DNA of 64,000 nucleotides from Petunia secreta (lineage: Eukaryota > Streptophyta > Magnoliopsida > Solanales > Solanaceae), in assembly GCA_029990175.1 (NCBI GenBank), contig JARKIP010000003.1, positions 3,782,001-3,846,000 of the forward strand. Direction: 5' to 3'. Made by a program: the position numbers and the translations under genes. Shown here one piece after another: positions 55,509 through 64,000 of the stretch (position 1 is its first letter; the number at the start of each line of letters is the position of its first letter). The notes beneath the pieces are model-generated. The model had not been told where the DNA came from. It made no database searches and saw nothing but the letters and a program-made list of their open reading frames with translations.

Positions 55509-57455
55509 ATGTCTCTCTCTTCTGATAATTCTCCATCTGCACCCACTGTTGAACAACCACAAAATCTCAACCCTCCTTCACCCATGGAAATCATCAACCC
55601 AAACCCTGAAGTTCCTGAACAAACTCCAGAAATACCTGAACCTGAAATTCAGGGGGAAGGATCAGTTCCCACGGCTGAATCCATTGCTGAGCAGGTTGAG
55701 GATCTCTCTCATGCTATGGTGTTGTATCAGTTTAAGGTAAACTACACTCACCCTCTGAATGTTGTTATTGATGAGGAAGAAGAGGGAGAAGGTTCTGAGG
55801 CTGCTCTTGAGGGGGAACTCATTAGAAGTTTGGAAGCACCGGTGCATGGGGGGTCAGGGTCTCCAGAGGTTGCTTTTAGAGCACCCATGGAAGATGTTAT
55901 AGATGTTGAAGAGGCTATGAGTGACAGTGATAGGCCATTGGTGGATTTGATAAATATTAGAAGCCTGAAAAGAAAATTGGCTAGAAAGGGACCCATTAAT
56001 GATCATGAGACTGTTGAAATTGCTGCTAAATTGAAGAAGATAAGTGATAGTTATAAGCCTGGAAATAAGAAGAAAGTTGAAAGTTCCTCTAAGGCAAAAG
56101 GACCTGTTCCTTCTGCCTCAACCCCTGCATCTGGGGGTAGGAGGACAAGAAGTGCTGCTAAAGCTGCTGATGAACAACTGGCTGCTGCCTTGGAAAGGAG
56201 CAGAAAAGGGAAAGGAAAACAGGTAGTTGAGGAAGAAAAAGTGGTTGATAGTGATGATTTTGATTTGGCTGATTTTTCTGAGGATGATGAGATGGTAGAG
56301 ACTGAGGAGGTGGTGCCTCAGTCAAAGAAAAGAAAGGTTCCTGAGAGAAGGGTGACAAGAAGCTCAGTTAAAGCTGTTGAGAAAATTGCTAAGAGGACCA
56401 GGTCCTCTAAAAGAGTGGTGGTTTCTGAAGACTCTGCCAGTGACAGTGATGAGTTAGTTGCTGAGGCTGAGAGTGATAGTGATGCTGAAGAAAGTGAGAC
56501 TGTGCACTGTGTTCATGATGACATGCTGACTAGAAAGGTTTTGAAAGGAAGGGTTATGACTGATGTTCAAGAAGAAGGAATGGTTTGGTTGCTGCAAAAG
56601 CTACATGCTCAGGGTTGGAGGGACATGGTCCTTAAGATCTCAGGTAGGTGTGCAAAGGGAATGGTGCAGGAATTCTATAAGAATTGTTCCATCCGAGGTG
56701 ATCAAATCACTACATCTGTGAATGACAATGTCATCATTTTTGATACAAGGGAACTTGGTGAGTTGCTGGGGATCCCTGCCTCTGGGTATGCTAGTTATGT
56801 CAAGACTGTTTGGCCTGACTTGACAAACTTGCCTACTGATCTGGAGATCACTAGGAAGTTTGCTGAGAATGATGGTGAAGAAAAACCCAGGGCAGTGCAA
56901 AAGAGTGAGATGCATCCACAGCATCAGGTTTTATTTGAATTTGTGAACAAAGTTGTGATGCCAAGGCAGGAGAAAAGAGGAGTTGCCAGTTTCATGGACC
57001 TGGTCCTTATGGAACTGTTGGACACTGAAAAGCAGATCAATTGGCCCAGTTTTATGATCCACCTGATAAAAAGGGTGATTGCTGGGAAAAGAAAACACTC
57101 CCTGCCATTTGGTTTCATTCTGACTGATATCTTTGCCAAGTTGAAGATTCCCTTGGAAGGGGTTGTGAAGGCTACAAAGAAGGAGAAATTTGGGTGTGCT
57201 ACCCTGATAAACTGTGACTTGCCAGTTCAGGCTGATCCTCCACAGGCTGGTGTTGGGAGGCAGCCTCTGAACAACAAAGTGAGGGCACTTAGGCAACAAG
57301 TTGCTATGCAGGCTGCTGAGATTGCAAGGTTGGAAGAAGAGAGGAATTACTGGAAGGCAGAGGCCTCAAAAGCAAAAGAGACCAATGAGGGAATGCTCAA
57401 GCAGATGTTTGATCTCCTTCACAAGTCTCAGGGAACTGGTCCTTCCACATCCTGA
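55509..57455 (+). CDS. Element H third gene, Sirevirus additional ORF (648 codons, intact)
   Basis: The ATG at 55509 (MSLSSDNSPSAPTVEQPQNL) is the first in a good context. Residues 1-330 are acidic and proline/serine-rich with basic, nuclear-signal-like clusters (SKKRKVPERRVTRSS). Residues about 340-560 form a compact domain (MTDVQEEGMVWLLQKLHAQG, GMVQEFYKNC, LGIPASGYASYV, HQVLFEFVNKVVMPRQ) like the family annotated as putative plant transposon protein. Residues about 587-637 are coiled coil (ALRQQVAMQAAEIARLEEER). There is no signal peptide or membrane segment, so an envelope role is unlikely. Function is unknown. It is intact although pol is deleted. Confidence 0.75.
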   Translation: MSLSSDNSPSAPTVEQPQNLNPPSPMEIINPNPEVPEQTPEIPEPEIQGEGSVPTAESIAEQVEDLSHAMVLYQFKVNYTHPLNVVIDEEEEGEGSEAALEGELIRSLEAPVHGGSGSPEVAFRAPMEDVIDVEEAMSDSDRPLVDLINIRSLKRKLARKGPINDHETVEIAAKLKKISDSYKPGNKKKVESSSKAKGPVPSASTPASGGRRTRSAAKAADEQLAAALERSRKGKGKQVVEEEKVVDSDDFDLADFSEDDEMVETEEVVPQSKKRKVPERRVTRSSVKAVEKIAKRTRSSKRVVVSEDSASDSDELVAEAESDSDAEESETVHCVHDDMLTRKVLKGRVMTDVQEEGMVWLLQKLHAQGWRDMVLKISGRCAKGMVQEFYKNCSIRGDQITTSVNDNVIIFDTRELGELLGIPASGYASYVKTVWPDLTNLPTDLEITRKFAENDGEEKPRAVQKSEMHPQHQVLFEFVNKVVMPRQEKRGVASFMDLVLMELLDTEKQINWPSFMIHLIKRVIAGKRKHSLPFGFILTDIFAKLKIPLEGVVKATKKEKFGCATLINCDLPVQADPPQAGVGRQPLNNKVRALRQQVAMQAAEIARLEEERNYWKAEASKAKETNEGMLKQMFDLLHKSQGTGPSTS

Positions 57456-57902
57456 CCACCTTAGCCCTAGCCTTTAGCCATCTTTTGTCTAGTGGGATCT
57501 AGCCTAGCCTAGTGCCTTAGCCTTTATTTTCTTCTTTAGTAGTTGGATAATTTTGTAGTACTTGCTGTATCCCCTGATTTTAATATTTGGTTAAATGAAT
57601 TGTCTTGGATGGCTAATATCATTGTTTTGCAGTTGCTTTATTTAATTTATGTTTGCACTTTGAGTTGCCTAAATGGCTATGTGCTGATTAATTCTAACAC
57701 TTGAGTTATATTTTTATATGCAACCTTTTCAATGATGCCAAAAGGGGGAAGAGTAAGGTATGATTTTGCATGATTTTATACCTAATAAAAATCTGTTCCT
57801 TAATGATGAATTAACTCTCCACTGATTGATTGTCTTTTTGAGCTTAAATTGTACTTCAGGACATTAAGGAGATGAAGCTATAAGTATGAATTTGTCATCA
57901 TC
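57456..57902 (+). other. 3' UTR of element H
   Basis: AT-rich, with CCTAGCCTAGTGCCTTAG-type short repeats at 57465-57525. One palindrome copy at 57787. No gene. Confidence 0.55.
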
Positions 57903-57915
57903 AAAAAGGGGGAAA
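57903..57915 (+). other. Polypurine tract of element H
   Basis: AAAAAGGGGGAAA just before the 3' LTR; primes plus-strand DNA. Confidence 0.85.
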
Positions 57916-57916
57916 T

Positions 57917-58783
57917 TGTTAGCTTGGAAAGCTTGGAGTTTTGACTGATGACTGAGGAACGGATTCAAAGGACCTGTTCCTTTGAATTACTGAAGCAGAA
58001 TAGATAATTCATGCAAAATCATTTGATTAAGATATTATTATTTATCCTAATACTGACGTGTATCTCGATAATTATGCAGGCCTAATCAGATACGAAAAGA
58101 TTGCATAATCCTAAAGGATAAAGGATTTGGATTCAAGAAGGCCTAATCAGATACGAAAAGATTGCATAATCCTAAAGGATAAAGGATTTGGATTCAAGAA
58201 GGTAGAATCCAATTAGGATTCAAAGTCAAGGGAGCTTTGGAATTCTAATTCATTGGGACTTCTTGGTTGCTGGAAACTATAAAACGAGATGACTATCAGC
58301 CATAGAAGTTGTACACAAATAGAGAGAGCATCGAGCAAAAGCTGAGAAGAATTATTAGCTTATTTGTGTAATCATTAGCTACAGTAGAACTAAGTAAGAA
58401 CCTGTTCCTTAGATTGAGTCTTGTAAAAGTTCAAGTCTTAGTTCAATTGTAGTAAGCAAAAATCGAGTTGTAAACTGTGTAGTTCAAGTCGTGGACTTGA
58501 CACAACTTCACTGATCGTGAGAAAGATCACTAAAGGATTAGAGTTAGTCCTAGGTTAGTAAGAGTGAGTCTTGTAACCAAGTGGGTCTTTTTACATAGTG
58601 AAGTTGAAATCCTACTTGAGAAGTAGGTCGTGGTTTTTTGATCCCGTGTCCAGGGGTTTTTCCACGCTAAAATCTGGTGTTCAATTACTTACAGTTTTTA
58701 TTCCGCACATCGTAGAGTAAAGGAACACATTTTAAGGAACTGGTCCTTAAAACAGTAAAGTGGTGTATTCGTGGGAAATAACA
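57917..58783 (+). repeat. 3' LTR of element H
   Basis: Identical to 50207-51073 throughout, including the 61-bp tandem pair and the three palindrome copies (57968, 58396, 58734). Confidence 0.93.
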
Positions 58784-58868
58784 AAAACTTTAATTATTAA
58801 GCATGTTTAGTTTAATTCATGAATCCGCCTTTGCAAGTACATGTAACGCGAACATACTCAATTACTTG

Positions 58869-59061
58869 AATTCAGAGGAGAGAAAGAAATTAGAGAACCA
58901 ACATAGTGAAAGAAGTCTTGAAGTGAGAGTCATGGATCCATAACAAGCTCGTGAAAGCTAATGATCTTCAAAAGGGAGATACAGTTGATCTCTGGCACTT
59001 TAGAATCAGTTTCGAACGCTATCCCTATTTTGCTATAAATATTATTAAGAACCAGGACTGA
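58869..59061 (+). pseudogene. B3-domain-like gene fragment
   Basis: In one frame the DNA reads ERKKLENQHSERSLEVRVMDP followed by a stop; after a shift of frame it reads KLVKANDLQKGDTVDLWHFR and ends at TGA 59059. The pattern VRVMDP ... VKxNDLxxGDxVxLWxFR is that of plant B3 DNA-binding domains of the REM-like type. Roughly 20 residues that should link the halves are missing. It lies 85 bp from the right edge of element H and no other exon was found. It is either a host pseudogene remnant or a captured piece. Confidence 0.5.
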
Positions 59062-60586
59062 TAAATACTTGTTTATGCCACAAGATTTTATTGATTTAGT
59101 GAGGCAATGGTTTATATTAACTAGTATTATAACTAGTCAATATTATATGTGTCTTTTATGCAAGACTTTTGCAATTTAAACTTCTTGTCCTTCATCTTCG
59201 TAATATTCATCTGATGAAGTCAATCCTTGTAGCCGTGCTTTAACAAATGGTAATAGAGTGGAGTAATATATATATATATTTTTTTTCAACCTGGAAATGT
59301 CTATACCCAACTCCTTTATCATTTTGCAAGGAGTGTGGCTCGTTATAACCTACACAACTTTTACTGACTAAATCTAACCTTCGTTTTGCTCAAATCTTTG
59401 GACGAAGTTTTGGTGTTTTCTTTTACGACCGTTATAATCTCCTCAATACTTTTACCAAGTATTTCTATTTCAGTATACCTGTTATAACTTCCAAACAATG
59501 GTGCCTTTCTTTTACAACAAAATAATACATGAAACGGACATATTGTAATACTATCTGATATCTTGCTTTGTTGCTATTCAACGATTTCCCATATGTGAAA
59601 GAACGCATTATGAATAACTAAGTACTCCTATATTGACATTATATTCTTCAGAGGAGCTGTACAAATCTTGGCCTTAGGGACTCCCATGACTCCATAATGC
59701 CATGCCATTTCAACTTGGCTTTTAATTTGCATCTTCAAGCTAAGTACTAGTTCATCCTTTTCTATATACCTGGAGTACGTAAAGGACATTCTTTAGCAAA
59801 TACTTGCACATGGATATATCAAATATCGTAGAGCAATACAAATTCTGATTTCAGTTTGCTCCTTGAGACGTTCTCAATGAGTATCTTATGAAGCAAATAA
59901 CATGGGGTAAAAGGTAACACACCTTACACATTAAATTTGAATTGAGGTATATATAAAACATTTCCAATTTATCAACTATTTCTAAATATTTAGTAGTAAT
60001 AAGTTTATTTTTAAGGAACTTCCATAACATAACTACCTTGTCTTTCAAAGTGCGAGAGAAGACGACATATGCCACATTCAAGATTCAAATTTTGTTCAAC
60101 GAACTGCTTAATCTTGAGTCAGGCAGCAACAAATGTGAAAATGTTTATTTAGCAGTGTCCAGTAAGTTAAGCATCTTCATGTAGATGAGTGCAGTCCAAA
60201 CTTTTATCGCTCAGCCTGCAACTAGCTCTCTCTTTTAGCAAAAGCGATGAAGATTCATCAAAGACATGAATAGCTTATTAACTGCTTTAGAGCTGCGAAA
60301 ACAAAAAAAAAAAAAAAATGAAACAATAAACATGCAGAAAATAAATTTTTATGATATTTTCCTTTTCATGTTCTTAAAAAAAGGTGAAGAAAAAATTGTA
60401 CAATTCAACGTTCAAACACTATAGTATTATTTTGGAAGCCTTTTTCCTATCCCATAGACCTCCTATCCAACTATTGCAAATTTTGTTCGACCCCTGGATC
60501 TCATCCCTGTAATTTCGATTTTTTTTTTCTAATTGGATGTCTCTGAAGGAACATGTAAGTTTGATTTTTCAAATAGCCATTGATAA
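59062..60586. other. Unique AT-rich DNA, no gene seen
   Basis: Contains a TA-repeat/T-run (59263-59290) and an A-run of about 17 (60302-60318). The 76-codon minus frame at 59851-60081 has no recognisable features. Confidence 0.5.
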
Positions 60587-61255
60587 TGTTATAATCTATA
60601 CACCTACTAAGGATACTAGAAGGGGGTTGAATAGTGTCCACCGATTTTCAATTGAAGAACTCGATCCTCCTGAGTCAAGAACCCTGTTCTAGCCTCTGCA
60701 GTTTTGCAAATTGAACACCTCAACACACGCCAATCACAAACACAAGAAACACAAGGATTTTACGTGGAAAACTCCTTGCTCAAGGGAGAAAAACCACGAC
60801 CCACACTCTGGAATTTTAGAACTCAATCCACTAACAACGCGAGCAAGTTTCTGATTACAAGGCTCTATAATCAAGGGGCTACACTCTAGACCCTAATCAC
60901 TAAACAAAGCTAAACTCTAGCTTTACAAAGTAATCTCTCAAAAGTTCAGCTAATACACTGCTTCTAAGATAAGATAATAGGTAAAACACTGGTCGCTCAC
61001 AAATAAGACAACTTACAAAGCAAAGAACCTAGATAGAATATCTAGACTCAATCTACTCAAGTCCACCAGTTGTCTTCTTCAGTCATCTCACGTTTGAATG
61101 TTGCTTGACCGCCTTTGTATGCTCTCAACTCTCTATTTGTGAATAACTGATTTCGGCTGTATCAACTACTTGTATTTACATGGGCTTTACAACCCTCAGA
61201 TCTTTTCGACCACCGTCCTTCTTGTTTGTCATTCTTCAAAATCGGTTCTCCAACA
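60587..61255 (-). repeat. 3' LTR of element I
   Basis: On the minus strand TGTTGGAGAACCG ... GATTATAACA, 669 bp. It includes AACCCCCTTCTAGTATCC near its end. The left flank GATAA (60582-60586) would be the target duplication. Confidence 0.7.
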
Positions 61256-61270
61256 AATTCCTCCTTTTTG
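61256..61270 (-). other. Polypurine tract of element I
   Basis: CAAAAAGGAGGAATT on the minus strand, directly before the LTR start; same position as in element H. Confidence 0.75.
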
Positions 61271-61719
61271 ATGATGTCAAACAAATGTTGCCAAAGAACC
61301 TTAATAGACAAAATTTTCCAAAAACACAAAAACAAAAATAACAAGTTTGAAAATTTTAAAACATATGAGTTAGGTCACAAACACCCCAATATTTCCTTCT
61401 TCCCCCTTTTGGCATCATCGAAAAGATTCAAATACCTACATGAACCAGTTAGTACTATCCAGTCTAGAGCACACGGTAACAAGTCAGCTATAACGTAAAT
61501 ACACAGAGATAAGGCTAAGGGCACAACAAGAACCAAGTACCATAGAGCAAAACACAGACGTAAACAAGAGAAATTTAAAATCATCATCCAGGGTGTGACA
61601 GCAGCACAACCCCATTAAGAAGTACATGCCATAAAACAAATTGTCTTAAACATCATCACATATGATCTGAAGGAATGAGGAAGATTATGAGGAATGACAG
61701 GGAGGTAGGAGAGGAGGAC
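61271..61719 (-). other. 3' UTR of element I
   Basis: Non-coding; includes GATGATGCCAAAAGGGGGAAG on the minus strand (61400-61420), a second purine tract resembling the 57734-57753 block of element H. Confidence 0.5.
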
Positions 61720-63931
61720 TCAGGGCTGTAGGTTGAAGTGTTTGATAAGTGCCTCAAGGTGCTTCATATTTTTGTCCCTCTCCATCACCAGCCCGTCCTC
61801 ATGCTTGTGGCAATCTAACTTCAAACGATCAATCACTTGATCCTTCAACTTCAGCTTCCTGTGAAGATCAGCATTTTCTGAGTTTATTTCAAGAACCTGG
61901 CTCTCCAGTTCCTGCACAGCATTAATGGCCTCCTCAGGTCCATAATCCTCATAGATTGCTCCTTCTTAACCTGTATAGGTCTCTTGGAAGCTCTTCTTTC
62001 CTTGAAGAAGTCACAGCTTCTCAGCACATTAACCCCAAACATTTAATGAATGGTGAGTTTCTTACCTGCTTCCAATAGAACCCCGAAGTGCCCTAGAACC
62101 TGCTGAAGAACATAGGAATGCACTAATGAATGTGGCTTTTGGACGGTGTCTGCAATCCTCTTTATATGTCTGATAATCAGCCCAAGCAAGTTGATTCTTA
62201 CCCCTCTATCCAACAAGTCCATATAGGTTAAGTCCAGAGCACTGGCTTCACTATTTCTCTCTCCCCTAGGCAGTAGGAGCCTATGCACAAACTCGAAGAG
62301 CAACTGATGTGCTGGCTCCATCTCCTTCTTGTCTACCTTCCTCTCTTTTCTGAGCTTTGGTTTACCTGAGAATTTCCTCACTACACTAAGAGGAGACACT
62401 CCATCTGTCCTCTTGGGCCATTTTAACTTAATTTACCTGAAATAACCTTCAGCAGGCACGTCAAGAATTACCCCCAGCTCAGGTCTCCCAAACTCGATTT
62501 CAATTTCCTTCACAACTGTAAACACTCTCCTGGCTGTAACCCTGCAATTGGTATAAAATTCCCTGATCTCATTTGAATACAATATCCTGTCTTTATTACC
62601 AAACAAGCTTAACCACCCTTGGTCACCAATCATCCTGAACAAAGGTTTCATATGATGCTCTTTCACATCATGCAGAATGCTACCAGCGAGAACCTGGTGC
62701 TTGGCCAAGAAAGCTACCCGATCAACCTCTTCCTCAGAACCTCTTCTTCTTTTCCTATTCTCCACCTCACTATCAGTCTCAGAGTCACTTGGCTCCACAT
62801 AGCTACCGGCTTCATTACTTTCTTCTTTTGCTTCATCGGCCTTCTTCTCTTCCTCCTTCTTTTTCTTCTCTTCTCTGTCTCTCACATTTTTAACTGTTCT
62901 TTCAAGCTTTCCAACAGTCGCCAGCTGTTGATTCAAAGCTGACCTAGTCCCCACTCTTCTTGGTGCTGGCTCAGTCACAACTTTATCATCACTTTCTTTA
63001 CTGGATTCATCCACTAGTCGACTTTTAGATACAAGCATTGCCCCTTTCACCAATCTTCTCCTTTTGTCAGGTTCCACTTTGTTTTCTTTCACAAACACCA
63101 CCTCTTCTTCTTCATCTTCATTTGTCAGTTTTTCATCGTCCTCACCAAATCTCCTTTTCACACTCTTTCTCTTTATCTCCTTAGCTTTTTCTGGAACCTC
63201 CTTGCTTTTACCTTTTTCTTTTACCACTTCCTCATCCTTTTCCTCTTCAGAGTCTGTCCACTTGAGTTCTGCATCATCAGCCTCCGTAGGATCTGGGCAA
63301 AAACCAGGTTCTTCGCGCAAATCCTTTGAAGCCTCAGCAGAACTAGGTCCTTCAACAACTTCAAGTACAGACAACCCTTGAATTTTCTCAGCAACAACAA
63401 CACACAAGAACTGAGTTCATCAACATGTTCTTTTTGGGATTCAGCAGAATCGTCTTCCCTCAGCTTTTCTAACACTTTTCCCACTACATCAACTTCCAAC
63501 ACAGTCTCAGCTACTACAGGCACATGCATACCAGCCTTAGGTTCCTCCTGAACATCCTGTTGTTTCTCCTCAACTATCTTCCCCTTATCGATTTTATCAC
63601 AGGACTCTACTTTTCCTACGGTTTCATCTAGTCCTTTTACTAATGTTTCGGTACTCACTTTTCCAGGACTTTTTACATCTTCTAAATCGACAGAAGTAGA
63701 TAGAGTGGAGTCAGGGATTACCTTAATCGGTCTTTCAGAGGAAACTTGTTCTGTAGGCATAGTCGACAAAGATCTGGCCATCATCTTCTTGACCAATTTC
63801 TTTTCTCCCTTTTTAAGAAACTTTGACCTAGCCCTGACAATTCTTTCTGCAAGAGTGGAGGGAGGGGGTTTTGGAATTGATTTCTTGAAGGTTTTGGTAG
63901 GTGATTTTAAGATGAACTGTTCTTGAGACAT
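61720..63931 (-). pseudogene. Element I third gene, Sirevirus additional ORF (broken)
   Basis: ATG at 63929-63931 (MSQEQFILKSPTKTFKKSIP). The N-terminal part is Lys/Glu-rich with nuclear-signal-like clusters (KRKSVKRRFGEDDEK, NRKRRRGSEEE). The compact domain is at about 62050-62720 (HQVLAGSILHDVKEHHMKPL, IREFYTNCRVTARRVF, HQLLFEFVHRLLLPRGERNS) and matches the order of motifs in the H gene. The C-terminus is coiled coil (QELESQVLEINSENADLHRK). Breaks: frameshift near 63400, in-frame TAA at 62433-62435, stop at 62043 and a shift near 61960. Confidence 0.72.
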
Positions 63932-64000
63932 GATGAGAGTAATTAGGGTTTTGAAAATAGAACGACAGAGTTTGTTCGGTTCAGAGAGAGAAAATTTGGT
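63932..64000 (-). promoter_or_regulatory. Leader of the element I third gene with telobox
   Basis: Reading toward the ATG on the minus strand: TTCTCTCTCTGAACC, then AAACCCTAATT (63941-63951). CT-rich leader plus AAACCCTAA (telobox) is common in plant 5' UTRs and suggests this gene has its own mRNA leader. Confidence 0.35.

Larger units (their letters stand above)
50207..58783 (+). mobile_element. Element H: Sirevirus-type Ty1/copia element, recent, integrase deleted
   Basis: Both LTRs are 867 bp and identical at every base I compared. AAAAC flanks both ends (50202-50206 and 58784-58788). Order: LTR, initiator tRNA-Met primer site, gag, protease, RT-RNase H, a third gene, polypurine tract, LTR. 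The integrase, which should lie between protease and RT, is absent, and gag lacks an internal part. Large gag with extended C-terminus and an additional gene after pol are the marks of Sireviruses (SIRE lineage). Confidence 0.9.
60587..64000 (-). mobile_element. Element I: Sirevirus-type copia element, 3' end, continues off the right edge
   Basis: On the minus strand: third gene (63931 down to 61720), 3' UTR, polypurine tract, 3' LTR. Gag and pol would lie beyond 64000. The third gene is homologous to that of element H but strongly diverged and broken by shifts and stops. Confidence 0.75.

Noticed and set aside
50258..58748. Dispersed palindrome as a heat-shock element
   Set aside because: GAA and TTC are three bases apart, not two, and the third GAA block is missing.
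62619..63381. Serine/phenylalanine-rich plus-strand frames (for example at 63064-63381)
   Set aside because: Complement of the Lys/Glu-rich minus-strand third gene; composition artefact.
1..64000. Endogenous pararetrovirus or other viral insertion
   Set aside because: All RT-containing pieces have LTR-retrotransposon domain orders with integrase or LTRs; no movement or coat protein signature of pararetroviruses was seen.

Overview
This window looks like repeat-rich intergenic DNA of a large eudicot genome. The retrotransposon families seen (Tat-type Ty3 elements with a second RNase H, Ogre-like elements with a giant LTR, Sireviruses, and several Ty1/copia families primed by initiator tRNA-Met) suggest Solanaceae; that is a judgement from memory of these families, not a search. 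I see no intact host gene. The only non-transposon coding trace is a broken B3-domain-like fragment at 58869-59061. All comparisons were done by eye.

Layout: (A) 1-8007, minus, a decayed Tat-lineage Ty3 element whose 3' LTR lies off the left edge. 8122-9367, a Mutator-like MITE with a perfect 10-bp target duplication. (B) 9421 to about 16520, minus, the 3' end of an Ogre-like Ty3 element: a 3.9-kb LTR plus a 3' UTR with 211-bp tandem repeats. (C) about 16520-21366, plus, a 5'-truncated copia element. (D) 21367-27875, plus, a second copia element whose 5' LTR is cut to 106 bp by C. 28388-29358, a PIF/Harbinger-like MITE; 31029-31302, a Stowaway MITE. (E) 31453-44352, plus, a 12.9-kb decayed Ty3 element with matching ATGTA duplications, an antisense gene remnant between pol and the 3' LTR, and a 2.5-kb solo LTR inside gag. 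(F) 44378-45910, a copia gag fragment. 46826-48780, a foldback element with a hAT-like MITE in one arm. (G) 49048-50128, minus, a copia RT/RNase H fragment. (H) 50207-58783, plus, a young Sirevirus with identical 867-bp LTRs and AAAAC duplications. (I) 60587-64000, minus, the 3' end of another Sirevirus.

Element H is the most interesting object. Its LTRs are identical over 867 bp, yet it lacks the whole integrase and part of gag, so it was probably mobilised in trans. It keeps an intact 648-codon third gene downstream of pol with its own TATA-like box. A roughly 15-nt palindrome (consensus AAGGAACWGKTCCTT) occurs about 25 times across it, in LTRs, untranslated DNA and coding DNA in all three codon phases. 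Constraint or spread at the nucleotide level explains this better than protein coding does. A diverged homologue of the third gene, with looser versions of the motif, is present in element I.

Other structural signals: a hairpin-like motif of about 45 bp (CCTACGTA...TACGTAGTTC) recurs in the 3' regions of both A and B; tandem arrays sit in the 3' UTRs of A (37 bp) and B (211 bp), the known birthplace of satellites for this lineage; and nested insertions plus later deletions allow partial ordering of events.
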